Positions 54,406-63,198 of a stretch of 64,000 nt of DNA are shown here, one piece after another. The DNA lies in NCBI RefSeq assembly GCF_003350295.1, contig NZ_QLYY01000021.1, positions 62,001 to 126,000 of the forward strand. Direction: 5' to 3'. The stretch's first letter is position 1. Every line of letters begins with the position of its first letter. The translations under genes were made by a program, and so were the position numbers. The notes beneath the pieces were generated by a model that did not search any database, had not been told where the DNA came from, and saw nothing but the letters and a program-made list of their open reading frames with translations. The stretch comes from Vibrio tetraodonis (GTDB lineage Bacteria; Pseudomonadota; Gammaproteobacteria; Enterobacterales; Vibrionaceae).

Positions 54406-54433
54406 AAAGTCGCGATTTTATCGCGACTTTTTT
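54406..54433. terminator. Terminator of dusB-fis
   Basis: AAAGTCGCGA and TCGCGACTTT form a 10-bp stem with a TTTTA loop and T tail. It is usable in both directions, since the minus-strand gene ends at 54445. Confidence 0.9.
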
Positions 54434-54444
54434 CCCCAATTGAT

Positions 54445-55167
54445 TCAATTCCCTTTGACTAGAAGCGTATCCGACGGTTCCTGCCATTCCATCGCGACAT
54501 AATGCTCACCGTAATATTTCTCAATCTCGCTATCAAGCCAATCTCTAGCAAAGTTTAGAGCTACAAAAATGCTAATCCTATCTAACCCATGAGACTGGCC
54601 GTTTACCAGCTGAATATTAGACGGAGTAGCCCTTGCCGCGATAATTCCAACTAGTGCACCTTCTTGGTTGTAAACCCCACCACCACTCATTCCATCTTGA
54701 ACAGGGGCATCCATGATACTAGCTGGACATTTGTCAAAATAATGCGAGTCAATCAATGTCAAATCAAGGCGATAAATCCCCTCACCTTTCAGCACACTAC
54801 CTCCAGGGCTCATTCCGAATGTTTCCACACTTTGATTTGGATAAACCAAGCCAAACTTGGGCTGGTGGTTAAGTGTGTTCCTAGACTCAACTATCGCAAG
54901 ATCACATTGAGGATGGTAGGCTATGACCTTGTCATAATTGAGCTTGGCAACATGGGCGACGGTAAGACTAAGTTCTGGAGTGATTGGTGTGCTAGTGCCA
55001 AAGCCAAAAAATAATAGTGGAATACCTGTTAACTCATAATCGAGCTCAGGGTGTTGCTCTACTACAGTTAGTTGACCGTTACTGCCTGTGCAACCCGCTA
55101 AAATAATAAATAACAGTAACGTACATAAGCGCGAAATTGAATATAACAAATTGCCACAAAGGTTCAT
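54445..55167 (-). CDS. Trypsin-like serine protease lipoprotein
   Basis: A 240-residue lipoprotein. The signal ends LLLFIILAGC with lipid-modified C26, followed by T, so outer-membrane sorting is likely. The mature part is a short trypsin-like fold. H72 (LTVAHVA), D89 (QCDLAIVE) and S161 (DGMSGGGV) form a complete triad in the right order and spacing. Two further cysteines (C88 and C147) may be bonded. No PDZ domain is present, which separates it from DegP/DegS. No partner gene lies beside it. Substrate unknown. Confidence 0.78.
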   Translation of the reverse strand: MNLCGNLLYSISRLCTLLLFIILAGCTGSNGQLTVVEQHPELDYELTGIPLLFFGFGTSTPITPELSLTVAHVAKLNYDKVIAYHPQCDLAIVESRNTLNHQPKFGLVYPNQSVETFGMSPGGSVLKGEGIYRLDLTLIDSHYFDKCPASIMDAPVQDGMSGGGVYNQEGALVGIIAARATPSNIQLVNGQSHGLDRISIFVALNFARDWLDSEIEKYYGEHYVAMEWQEPSDTLLVKGN

Positions 55168-55340
55168 CCTTCACCCCTTAGTTATGTTTGCCCTGCCAAG
55201 ATTGATATAGCTGTAGCACCTAATCAAACGGCACTACTTTAAGTGTAGGAATTTGTCACAAGAAAGGTTGGGTAAAAGCAGTATTATGTGATTTAAATTT
55301 ATTCACATAAAAATCAAAGACTTAGAGTTAAACTTGTTAT

Positions 55341-55745
55341 TTACTCACTGGCTAAAGCGGTTAAAATTGAGCAGTGGCTCGCATTATCATCCACATGGCC
55401 ACAACAAGCATCATTAATTTTCTTGAGAGCCGAACGAATCCTAGTCAGTTCCGAAATCTTTTCGTCAATGAGGTTGAGTTTCGCTGTCGTAATCGCTTTT
55501 ACCTCAGCACAACTATGCTCAGTCGCTTCCAAATTGATGTCTAACAATTCTCGGATCTCTTCAAGGCTTAAGCCCAGGTCTTTTGCTCTAAGTATGAAAC
55601 CCACTTGCTTCTGATTTTCTTCATTATATAAACGATAGCCAGACTCACTGCGCCCAATAGGCTTAATCAGGCCATTTTTTTCGTAAAAACGAAGCGTATC
55701 AGTGGTTACCCCACAACGTTTTGCAAGTTCTCCTATCTGGAACAT
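55341..55745 (-). CDS. zntR: Zinc-responsive MerR-family regulator ZntR
   Basis: Metal-sensing activator of zinc/cadmium export genes. The 134-residue MerR protein has the DNA-binding start IGELAKRCGVTTDTLRFYEKNGLI and SGYRLYNEEN. The zinc-ligand cysteines at C79 (HSCAEVK), C114, C115 (ACCGH) and C125 (HCSIL), together with H117, line up with E. coli ZntR C79, C114, C115, H119 and C124. No zntA gene lies next to it. It looks monocistronic, with about 170 bases to the protease gene downstream. Confidence 0.92.
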   Translation of the reverse strand: MFQIGELAKRCGVTTDTLRFYEKNGLIKPIGRSESGYRLYNEENQKQVGFILRAKDLGLSLEEIRELLDINLEATEHSCAEVKAITTAKLNLIDEKISELTRIRSALKKINDACCGHVDDNASHCSILTALASE

Positions 55746-56042
55746 AGCGACCCTTATTATCTATTTCGTTAATTTTCATCCCAAGGTAAGCCATTTTTAT
55801 CATAACTTCACTCATGCCAAACGATTGCGCGAGCTTTTTTGTAATAAATTAGTTAGAATATGCGCACTTCAATTAGGAGGTACTACAAACTCTAATCAGG
55901 ACAAGGTCTTTGCCAAAACAGACCACTATTTTAGTACCTAGACTTGCTCTAAGTATTGTAAGAAAAGCTTAAGGGCGGGTTCATTTTTGGCAAATATCTT
56001 TACCAAACGTATTAAATCTGTGATTTTGAGGAAAATAGAAGC

Positions 56043-57653
56043 ATGACTAACGCTCGTCCTATTCGCCGCGCATTAATCAGCGTATCAGACAAAACTGGTA
56101 TCGTTGAGTTTGCCCAAGCTCTTGCAAACCGTGGTGTTGAACTTCTATCAACAGGCGGCACTGCTCGCTTATTAACCGAAAACAGCATCTCTGTGACCGA
56201 AGTATCCGATTACACTGGTTTCCCAGAAATGATGGACGGCCGTGTTAAAACACTTCATCCTAAAGTCCATGGCGGTGTACTGGGTCGTCGGGGCCAAGAC
56301 GATGAGGTGATGTTAGAACATGACATCAAACCCATTGACATAGTGGTCGTCAATCTATACCCATTTGCTGAGACTGTCGCCAAACAAGGCTGTACTCTTG
56401 CTGACGCAGTTGAAAACATCGATATTGGTGGCCCTACAATGGTAAGGTCCGCAGCGAAAAACCACAAAGATGTCGCTATTGTTGTGAATGCAAGGGACTA
56501 TGATCGCGTTATTGCTGAAATGGATGAAAACGAAACTTCTCTTACTCTAGATACACGTTTCGATCTTGCTATTGCCGCTTTCGAGCATACAGCAGCATAC
56601 GATGGCATGATTGCTAACTACTTCGGCACTATGGTTCCTTCTCATAACATATCGTCATTGGATGAAGAGGGAAAAACAGCAGATCAAAACTCAAAATTCC
56701 CACGCACTTTCAATCAGCAGTTAATCAAAAAACAAGACATGCGCTACGGCGAAAATAGCCACCAAGATGCTGCTTTCTATATCGAGGCTAAACCAGAGGA
56801 GGCTTCGGTTTCAACCGCTAGGCAAATTCAAGGAAAAGCTCTTTCATACAATAACATAGCAGATACAGACGCTGCTCTTGAATGTGTAAAAGAATTTGAT
56901 GAGCCAGCTTGTGTGATCGTAAAACACGCCAATCCATGCGGCGTCGCTCTAGGACAAAATATTTTAGAAGCCTATGATCGTGCTTATAAAACCGATCCTA
57001 CCTCAGCATTTGGTGGCATCATAGCCTTTAACCGAGAGTTAGATGCCCAAGCCGCTAGCGCTATTGTTGAGCGTCAGTTCGTTGAGGTCATCATTGCCCC
57101 CTCTGTTTCGCCACAAGCAATTGAAATAGTCGCAGCAAAGAAAAACATTCGCTTACTCGAGAGTGGTCAATGGTCAACTAAAACAACAGGTCTCGATGTG
57201 AAACGCGTCAATGGCGGCTTGCTAGTACAAGACAGAGACCAAGGTATGGTTAGTCTAGATGATCTAAAAGTGGTGTCTAAACGCCAACCGACTAACGAAG
57301 AGCTTAAAGATGCACTATTTTGCTGGAAAGTTGCCAAGTATGTTAAATCAAATGCGATCGTTTACTCAAAAGGCGATATGACCATAGGTGTTGGCGCTGG
57401 ACAGATGAGCCGTGTTTACTCTGCAAAGATAGCAGGTATTAAAGCAGCAGACGAAAACCTACAAGTCGAAGGCTGCGTGATGGCATCTGACGCCTTTTTC
57501 CCATTCCGTGACGGTATAGATGCCGCAGCGGATGCTGGAATCAAATGCGTAATCCAACCTGGCGGCTCGATGCGTGATGATGAAGTCATCTCTGCTGCAG
57601 ATGAGCACGGAATGGCGATGATTTTCACGGGTATGCGTCACTTCCGTCATTAA
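56043..57653 (+). CDS. purH: Bifunctional AICAR transformylase / IMP cyclohydrolase PurH
   Basis: Last two steps of purine synthesis to IMP. The 536-residue protein has the N-terminal cyclohydrolase domain (RRALISVSDKTGIVEFAQAL...STGGTARLL...DYTGFPEMMDGRVKTLHPKVHGG). The AICAR transformylase domain has DMRYGENSHQDAAFY and the catalytic Lys-His in IVKHANPCGVA. The end reads FPFRDGIDAAADAGIKCVIQPGGSMRDDEVI. The length is slightly above E. coli (529). purD follows 106 bases later. A clear PurR box was not found upstream. Confidence 0.98.
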   Translation: MTNARPIRRALISVSDKTGIVEFAQALANRGVELLSTGGTARLLTENSISVTEVSDYTGFPEMMDGRVKTLHPKVHGGVLGRRGQDDEVMLEHDIKPIDIVVVNLYPFAETVAKQGCTLADAVENIDIGGPTMVRSAAKNHKDVAIVVNARDYDRVIAEMDENETSLTLDTRFDLAIAAFEHTAAYDGMIANYFGTMVPSHNISSLDEEGKTADQNSKFPRTFNQQLIKKQDMRYGENSHQDAAFYIEAKPEEASVSTARQIQGKALSYNNIADTDAALECVKEFDEPACVIVKHANPCGVALGQNILEAYDRAYKTDPTSAFGGIIAFNRELDAQAASAIVERQFVEVIIAPSVSPQAIEIVAAKKNIRLLESGQWSTKTTGLDVKRVNGGLLVQDRDQGMVSLDDLKVVSKRQPTNEELKDALFCWKVAKYVKSNAIVYSKGDMTIGVGAGQMSRVYSAKIAGIKAADENLQVEGCVMASDAFFPFRDGIDAAADAGIKCVIQPGGSMRDDEVISAADEHGMAMIFTGMRHFRH

Positions 57654-57759
57654 AAATTTCAGTTTAGTTGGCACGATTGTGATGTTCTGGTTCCTTATCT
57701 TCCAAGCAATAGTGTCAACAAGTCGAAAAACCATATATTGAAATCAAGGAATTTTGAAT

Positions 57760-59046
57760 ATGCAAGTTTTAGTTATTGGTTCAGGTGGTCGCGAACATGC
57801 ACTCGCATGGAAAGCGGCACAAAACCCCAGTGTAGAAGTTGTTTATGTAGCGCCAGGTAACGCTGGCACCGCATTAGAACCAAAGTTAGAAAATGTTAAT
57901 ATCAAGGTCGAAAGCATTTCTGAGTTGGTCTCATTTGCACAAGATAAGAACATAGAACTCACCATAGTTGGACCAGAAGGACCCTTGGTTATTGGTGTCG
58001 TCGATGCTTTCCGTGAAGCTGGCTTGCCGATTTTCGGTCCAACACAAGCCGCAGCGCAACTAGAAGGCTCTAAGGCTTTTACCAAAGACTTCCTCGCTCG
58101 TCATAATATCCCAACAGCAGCCTATGCAAACTTTACCGAAATTGAGCCAGCACTTGCTTATGTGCGTCAGCAAGGCGCTCCTATTGTGGTCAAAGCCGAT
58201 GGCTTAGCCGCAGGTAAAGGGGTAATTGTCGCCATGACCTTAAAAGAAGCGGAAGATGCCATTCAAGACATGTTGGCTGGCAATGCTTTTGGTGACGCTG
58301 GCAGCCGAGTCGTTATAGAAGAGTTTCTTGATGGAGAAGAGGCCAGCTTCATTGTTATGGTCGATGGGAAGAATGTTCTACCTATGGCAACCAGCCAAGA
58401 CCACAAACGTGTGGGAGAAAAAGACACAGGCCCTAATACAGGCGGTATGGGGGCTTACTCTCCAGCACCGGTTGTCACACCTGAAATCCATGACCGTATT
58501 ATGCGAGAAGTTATCTACCCAACGGTACGTGGTATGGAAGCAGAAGGACACCCTTACACGGGTTTCCTTTATGCGGGCTTGATGATAGACAAAGAAGGAA
58601 CACCAAAAGTCATTGAGTACAATTGTCGTTTTGGCGATCCGGAAACACAGCCTATCATGATGAGAATGGAGTCCGACTTGGTCGAATTATGTTTAATGGC
58701 CATCGATGAAAAACTCAATCAAGCTGAATCTAAGTGGGATCCTCGTGCATCTATCGGCATCGTTCTTGCCGCTGGTGGTTATCCACTAGAGTATGCAAAG
58801 GGTGACGTTATCTCTCTACCAAATTCACCAATAACTGACCAAAAAATATTTCACGCAGGTACAGCGCGAAATGATGCAGGAGAGATTGTGACTAATGGGG
58901 GCCGAGTTCTCTGCGCCGTTGCATTGGGAGATAGCGTATCACAGGCTCAGAAGCAAGCGTACGAGCTTGTGGACACTATTAGCTGGGAAGGTATGTTTTA
59001 TCGTAATGATATTGGTTACAGAGCAATAGAGCGCGAAAAAGCTTAA
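57760..59046 (+). CDS. purD: Phosphoribosylamine-glycine ligase PurD
   Basis: ATP-grasp enzyme joining glycine to phosphoribosylamine. The 428-residue protein starts MQVLVIGSGGREHALAWKAAQ. It has GPEGPLVIGVVDAFREAGLPIFGPTQAAAQLEGSK, the ATP-grasp VVKADGLAAGKGVIVAMTL, and EYNCRFGDPETQP for metal binding. The ATG at 57760 is chosen because AAGGAA lies 8 bases upstream; a TTG two codons earlier is possible. It forms the purH-purD unit and is ended by the hairpin at 59063. Confidence 0.97.
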   Translation: MQVLVIGSGGREHALAWKAAQNPSVEVVYVAPGNAGTALEPKLENVNIKVESISELVSFAQDKNIELTIVGPEGPLVIGVVDAFREAGLPIFGPTQAAAQLEGSKAFTKDFLARHNIPTAAYANFTEIEPALAYVRQQGAPIVVKADGLAAGKGVIVAMTLKEAEDAIQDMLAGNAFGDAGSRVVIEEFLDGEEASFIVMVDGKNVLPMATSQDHKRVGEKDTGPNTGGMGAYSPAPVVTPEIHDRIMREVIYPTVRGMEAEGHPYTGFLYAGLMIDKEGTPKVIEYNCRFGDPETQPIMMRMESDLVELCLMAIDEKLNQAESKWDPRASIGIVLAAGGYPLEYAKGDVISLPNSPITDQKIFHAGTARNDAGEIVTNGGRVLCAVALGDSVSQAQKQAYELVDTISWEGMFYRNDIGYRAIEREKA

Positions 59047-59062
59047 ACAGACACTCAATTCC

Positions 59063-59088
59063 AAAAGGCGCATTCAGCGCCTTTCTTT
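59063..59088. terminator. Bidirectional terminator between purD and DUF1481
   Basis: AAAGGCGC and GCGCCTTT form an 8-bp stem with a 5-nt loop and T/A-rich flanks. It overlaps the last bases of the convergent DUF1481 gene. Confidence 0.85.
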
Positions 59089-59791
59089 ATGGATTGCTGT
59101 CTTCTTTCAGTAAGCTAGGACGCTCGACACACTTGTGTCCGTCGTCTGAAAGCAGCAGTAAGTCTTCGACTACAACACTATTATTTCTTCTGCTACCAAC
59201 AAAGGCGACATAATTTTCCACATCAGACAAGCGGTTAACAACAAATGCTGGTAAGGTCTGATTAAATTCTAGGTGATCGTAGCTCTTACCCTCACATGTC
59301 TCGAAGTGAGCTCCATCCCAGAAACCTTGGATCAATCTAAAGCCCTTTTTATCTTGAGCTTTTGCCACACTCGCTGCTCTTTTAGCCTCATCCACATAAT
59401 GAACCAGTTCAGTAGGCTTAATAGGAAGTATTTTTCCGTCAAGACGGTAGTGCTGATAAATAGCCTCTCCATCTTTATTAAAACGAATATGAATACGATA
59501 GTTGACTAGAGCGTCGTTTTTGAGTCGCTCGCCTTCACGAATCATCTCTCTGAGTTTGCCTTGAGACCAGCGATAATCGCTATGGTACCAACCATAGTCA
59601 CCAGCAGTAACATAATCCGCGGCAGAACTCGGTGACGCCGACTTTTCCGTATACCAATAGAGGCTAGTTGCATCTCCAGCACTTTTTCCACCTGTGTAAT
59701 ATGAATATTGTTCTTGATTAGGCAGCGGTGAGCTAGTAGAGCAACCCAAGATTAAGGAAGTGATTAGAGAGGAGACCAAAAAGTTTTTCAT
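59087..59791 (-). CDS. DUF1481 lipoprotein (YjaH-like)
   Basis: A 234-residue lipoprotein of the DUF1481 family, which includes E. coli YjaH next to hupA. The signal is FLVSSLITSLILGC with lipid-modified C17. The mature part is polar, with SLYWYTEKSASPSSAADYVTAGDYGWYHSDYRWSQGKLREM as the conserved region. Two more cysteines (FETCEGK, HKCVERP) may pair. The ATG at 59791 is used because it places the lipobox correctly; an upstream frame would bury it. It follows hupA directly behind a hairpin. Function unknown. Confidence 0.85.
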   Translation of the reverse strand: MKNFLVSSLITSLILGCSTSSPLPNQEQYSYYTGGKSAGDATSLYWYTEKSASPSSAADYVTAGDYGWYHSDYRWSQGKLREMIREGERLKNDALVNYRIHIRFNKDGEAIYQHYRLDGKILPIKPTELVHYVDEAKRAASVAKAQDKKGFRLIQGFWDGAHFETCEGKSYDHLEFNQTLPAFVVNRLSDVENYVAFVGSRRNNSVVVEDLLLLSDDGHKCVERPSLLKEDSNP

Positions 59792-59800
59792 AATTTTACT

Positions 59801-59828
59801 GCGCCAAGACAGAAAACCATCTTGGCGC
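59801..59828 (-). terminator. Hairpin between hupA and DUF1481
   Basis: GCGCCAAGA and TCTTGGCGC form a 9-bp stem with a 10-nt loop, starting 9 bases after the hupA stop and ending 10 bases before the DUF1481 ATG. No long T-run follows, so partial termination or RNA processing is more likely. Confidence 0.6.
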
Positions 59829-59836
59829 TTCACACA

Positions 59837-60109
59837 TTATTTCACTGCATCTTTCAGGGCTTTACCCGCAACAAATGCTGGAACATTCGCCGCAGCGATT
59901 TGAATCTCTGCACCTGTTTTAGGGTTACGGCCAGTGCGAGCTGCACGGTGATTGACTTTAAACGTACCAAAACCAATTAGCTGAACTTGGTCACCCTCTT
60001 TAAGCGCATCTGTCACTCCATCGAGAGTCGCTTCAAGCGCTGCCTTAGCTTGAGCTTTAGATAAATCTGCTTTCTCTGCAATAAAGTCGATTAATTGGGT
60101 CTTGTTCAT
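59837..60109 (-). CDS. hupA: DNA-binding protein HU-alpha
   Basis: Major nucleoid protein, 90 residues. It begins MNKTQLIDFIAEKADLSKAQAKAALE and carries the DNA-clamp arms FKVNHRAARTGRNPKTGAEIQIAAANVPAFVAGKAL with the Pro at the tip. It is typical of the HupA branch, and the yjaG and DUF1481 neighbours confirm this. An AAGGGAAACC site precedes the ATG. Confidence 0.98.
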   Translation of the reverse strand: MNKTQLIDFIAEKADLSKAQAKAALEATLDGVTDALKEGDQVQLIGFGTFKVNHRAARTGRNPKTGAEIQIAAANVPAFVAGKALKDAVK

Positions 60110-60494
60110 TAGGTTTCCCTTCTTATAGGTTATCGAATTCTGCTCACTCTAAAACATAAATGCCCTATCTGGCAAAGGTTTGTAAGTGATCTTTCGCTTT
60201 AATGACGTACTTTTAACCATAATATGAGTATTAACTCACAATTTGTTACCTTGATCTCCTTTTTCATTGCTTGCTTTCAAACACAAACAGCCCTATTTAT
60301 AGGGTATTATCATGAACAAAGCCTGACATGATGGGGGTTGAGGAAGACGCAAAGTGCACGGAGAGCGAATAACTCAATATTGATTAAAATAAAATCTAAC
60401 AGTTTCACCCTCATGAGACTTCTTATTGAAGTCACTAAGGAAATATTCAAAATCTCTGACATAATCAGAACAGTTTCATCAACATAGGAAATTT
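60110..60494. other. Divergent control region hupA / CNNM-like gene
   Basis: 385 bp holding the promoters of two divergent genes. I found no convincing -35/-10 pair for hupA. A dyad CCCTATTTATAGGG (60291-60304) is the only clear symmetric motif. No gene is visible. Confidence 0.5.
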
Positions 60495-61586
60495 ATGTTA
60501 CTCCTCACCATATACGTCTCAATCGCCATCGGCATATCTTTTATTTGCTCTGTACTTGAAGCTGTATTACTTAGCATCACTCCTAGCTATATAGCTCAGC
60601 TTCGTCAGCAAGCACACCCTGCCGCAGAGAAATGGACAGTATTAAAGGCAGACATAGATCGCCCTTTAGCCTCTATTCTCACCCTAAACACCATAGCACA
60701 TACCATTGGTGCCGCGAGTGCTGGTGCGCAGGCCTCTGTGGTCTTTGGCAGTGAATGGTTAGGAGTATTTTCTGCAATACTAACTCTCGGGATACTGGTA
60801 CTTTCTGAAATTGTTCCTAAGACACTCGGAGCAACATACTGGCGACAGCTTGCCCCGCTAACAGCAGTAGTTCTTCGATGGATGGTTTGGACGCTCGCAC
60901 CCTTCGTCTGGTTCTCAGAGCAAATTACAAAGCGGCTAGCCAGTGGTCATCAGTTACCAAAAATGCGAGAAGAGCTATCAGCCATGGCACTTTTGGCAAA
61001 AGAAAGTGGAGAATTTGCCGAGGGAGAGACAAAAATACTGAGCAACTTACTAAGCATTCAAGGTGTGCCAGTCACTCAGGTCATGACGCCTCGACCAGTG
61101 GTATTTAGAGTCGATGCAGAGATGACCATAGATCAATTTCTCTCTCAATATCATGATTCTCCATTTTCAAGGCCTTTAGTATACAGTCAGTCTAAAGATA
61201 ACATCTTAGGCTTTGTTCACCGCCTAGAGATATTCAAATTACAGCAAGTTGGAGGGGGTGATAAACAGCTTGGGGCAGTGATGCGCCCTGTCCATGTACT
61301 TTTAAATACCCTATCTTTGCCCAAGGCGTTTGAACAAATGATGGCCAGAAGGCTTCAGCTGTCAATGATTGTTGACGAATATGGAACGATACAAGGCATA
61401 CTGACTCTAGAGGATATTTTTGAACATCTTGTTGGTGAACAAATCGTTGATGAAGCTGACAGAGCTCCAGATATGCAGCAGCTCGCTTTTGAGCGATGGG
61501 AAAAATGGAAAGCCAAGCATGGAGTCATTGAAAATACCGACGATGACGAGACAACTGTAAAAGAGAATAAAAACAAAGAAGATTAA
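60495..61586 (+). CDS. CNNM/CorC-like transporter with CBS pair
   Basis: A 363-residue inner-membrane protein. The DUF21/CNNM domain (about 1-170) has four hydrophobic segments with LSITPSYIAQLRQQ and SEIVPKTLGATYW. The CBS pair (about 190-315) includes VMTPRPVVFRVDAEMTIDQFL and MIVDEYGTIQGILTLEDIFEHLVGEQIVDE. Relatives handle magnesium or cobalt. It lacks the C-terminal CorC_HlyC transporter-associated domain that most bacterial relatives carry, ending instead in a charged tail. Substrate therefore uncertain. AGGAAA stands before the ATG. Confidence 0.87.
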   Translation: MLLLTIYVSIAIGISFICSVLEAVLLSITPSYIAQLRQQAHPAAEKWTVLKADIDRPLASILTLNTIAHTIGAASAGAQASVVFGSEWLGVFSAILTLGILVLSEIVPKTLGATYWRQLAPLTAVVLRWMVWTLAPFVWFSEQITKRLASGHQLPKMREELSAMALLAKESGEFAEGETKILSNLLSIQGVPVTQVMTPRPVVFRVDAEMTIDQFLSQYHDSPFSRPLVYSQSKDNILGFVHRLEIFKLQQVGGGDKQLGAVMRPVHVLLNTLSLPKAFEQMMARRLQLSMIVDEYGTIQGILTLEDIFEHLVGEQIVDEADRAPDMQQLAFERWEKWKAKHGVIENTDDDETTVKENKNKED

Positions 61587-61590
61587 ACGC

Positions 61591-61610
61591 GGGGGGCTTA
61601 ATAGCCCCTT
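61591..61610. terminator. Terminator between convergent CNNM and yjaG genes
   Basis: GGGGCT and AGCCCC pair around a TAAT loop, in the 30-bp gap between two stop codons. The stem is short and no T-run follows on the plus strand. Confidence 0.55.
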
Positions 61611-61616
61611 CACTGT

Positions 61617-62204
61617 TTACAATGACAGGCCAATATTACTTACACCTTCTTCTCTAAGCTCTAAACGCAGGTCTTTGATTAAATCAATGTCTCTTTCGTT
61701 AGCATCTTTAAGAGGACGAAAGATTGCCCATTGCACATCCCACTCTTCACTAACCGCTTGATTATCCTTTTGGTTGTCATTAGTTAACTCGATACCAGTT
61801 TGAGCCTGCTCAAGCTCAGCGACTGTTTGTACTGACAACTGACTTACCTTCTGCATACTTTCAAAAAGATCATCTCGATCAAGTAAGCCATGTAATAGTG
61901 TTGATAAGCCCACGCAAGCATCAATTGCAGGATAAACCCCATAAAAATCATAATCTTCTGAGCCAGGGATAATCTCTTCAAGTTTTTCTAACTGACGCTC
62001 ATAATTGACTTTAGCGTTCTTTACCGTTAGCTGCTCCCAAACACTATCGAGAATATCGCGATAAATCCGAGATTCAGAGAAAGCTGTACTGTCGCAAAAC
62101 TTCGCATAATTGGGATACATGCGTTCACACAGACACGCCATAAAGGTAATCTGCTTCCATGGTTCTAACTTTTCAAGGCGAAGTTGGAGAGGGTTCTGTA
62201 GCAT
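61617..62204 (-). CDS. yjaG: YjaG family protein (DUF416)
   Basis: A 195-residue cytosolic protein, mainly helical, of the DUF416/YjaG family. The family start LRLEKLEPWKQITFMACLCERMYPNYAKFC is clear. A central IIPGSEDYDFYGVYPAIDACVGLSTLLHGLL follows. Function unknown. In E. coli yjaG lies directly beside hupA; here one gene separates them. Length equals E. coli YjaG (196). Confidence 0.92.
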   Translation of the reverse strand: MLQNPLQLRLEKLEPWKQITFMACLCERMYPNYAKFCDSTAFSESRIYRDILDSVWEQLTVKNAKVNYERQLEKLEEIIPGSEDYDFYGVYPAIDACVGLSTLLHGLLDRDDLFESMQKVSQLSVQTVAELEQAQTGIELTNDNQKDNQAVSEEWDVQWAIFRPLKDANERDIDLIKDLRLELREEGVSNIGLSL

Positions 62205-62274
62205 AACGGCTCATTGATTCAAAAATGGACCGCAGAAGTGTACTTGATAACCACAATGGAAAAAAGCCAAGACG

Positions 62275-63198
62275 ATGAAGAAATTCACCAATAAAGTCTA
62301 TTTACTTACCGAACACAATGAGAAGTACCGATCACTATTAGAAGACAAACAACTAACTGATCTCGAAATTGTCACTACCCCTTGCGATGCGAGCATCCTA
62401 CTAGCTTCACCGCCATTAGCGGTTAAGCGGCTGGATGAGTTTCCAGAGCTTGAGTGGATTCAATCTGTTTATGCCGGCGTAGATGCCATATTCAAAGCCA
62501 AAACAGACGATTTCATTCTTACTAATGTTAAAGGGATCTTTGGTCAACAAATATCAGAGTATGTTATTGGCTACTTAGTTCAACACTTTCGTCATCTTCC
62601 TCATTATCATGAGGCGCAGTCCCTATCGAGCTGGCAACCCAAGAGCTATCGTACTTTAGACGGACTGACCATGCTCACACTAGGGACAGGCTCAATAGCT
62701 AGTCACCTAGCAAAGGTGGCTCAGGCTTTTGGCATAAAGGCTGTAGGAATCAATCGAAGTGGTATACCAACAATTAACTCCTCGTTTGATGCCACCTATC
62801 ATATCCAAGAACTTGGTAGTGTCCTCAGCAAAGCTGATATCATAGTCAATACATTGCCTAGCACACCTCAAACGCATCATATACTCGACGAAACCAGTTT
62901 ATCTCTTTGTTCGTCTGCATTATTGTTCAATGTTGGACGTGGTGACGCCATCTGTGAGAAAGGCCTGCTTTCAGCGCTCGAAAGCCAATCAATTGAGCAC
63001 GCATTTCTCGATGTCTTCGAGCAAGAGCCCTTAGATAAATCCAACCCTATGTGGCACCATCCATCTATCACGATTACACCACATACTGCCGCGCTCAGCT
63101 TTCCCGACAAAGTTATCGAAGTTTTCGCAGAAAATTATCAGCGCTGGCGAGATGGATTTAGCTTAATTAACCAAGTTGACTTAACAAAAGGTTATTAA
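62275..63198 (+). CDS. D-2-hydroxyacid dehydrogenase, GhrA-like
   Basis: A 307-residue NAD(P)-dependent D-2-hydroxyacid dehydrogenase. The nucleotide-binding GTGSIASHLAKVAQAFG (about 140) is present, and the catalytic Arg-Glu-His set is R222 (NVGRGD), E251 (FEQEPL) and H270 (TPHTAA). It most resembles glyoxylate/hydroxypyruvate reductases of the GhrA type, but the substrate cannot be read from sequence. The stop TAA shares its last base with the ATG of the next gene, so the two are coupled. The promoter region is the 70-bp divergent gap with yjaG. Confidence 0.88.
   Translation: MKKFTNKVYLLTEHNEKYRSLLEDKQLTDLEIVTTPCDASILLASPPLAVKRLDEFPELEWIQSVYAGVDAIFKAKTDDFILTNVKGIFGQQISEYVIGYLVQHFRHLPHYHEAQSLSSWQPKSYRTLDGLTMLTLGTGSIASHLAKVAQAFGIKAVGINRSGIPTINSSFDATYHIQELGSVLSKADIIVNTLPSTPQTHHILDETSLSLCSSALLFNVGRGDAICEKGLLSALESQSIEHAFLDVFEQEPLDKSNPMWHHPSITITPHTAALSFPDKVIEVFAENYQRWRDGFSLINQVDLTKGY

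Noticed and set aside
56003..56018. Possible PurR box (around AAACGT) before purH
   Set aside because: Only the central six or so bases match the ACGCAAACGTTTGCGT consensus and the outer arms do not, so it is not counted.
60291..60304. CCCTATTTATAGGG dyad as a regulator site for hupA
   Set aside because: Short A/T-centred dyad with no known matching regulator and no second copy in the gap.
60328..60372. 14-codon ATG frame upstream of the CNNM gene as a leader peptide
   Set aside because: No repeated regulatory codons and no attenuator hairpin follows; its length is expected by chance.
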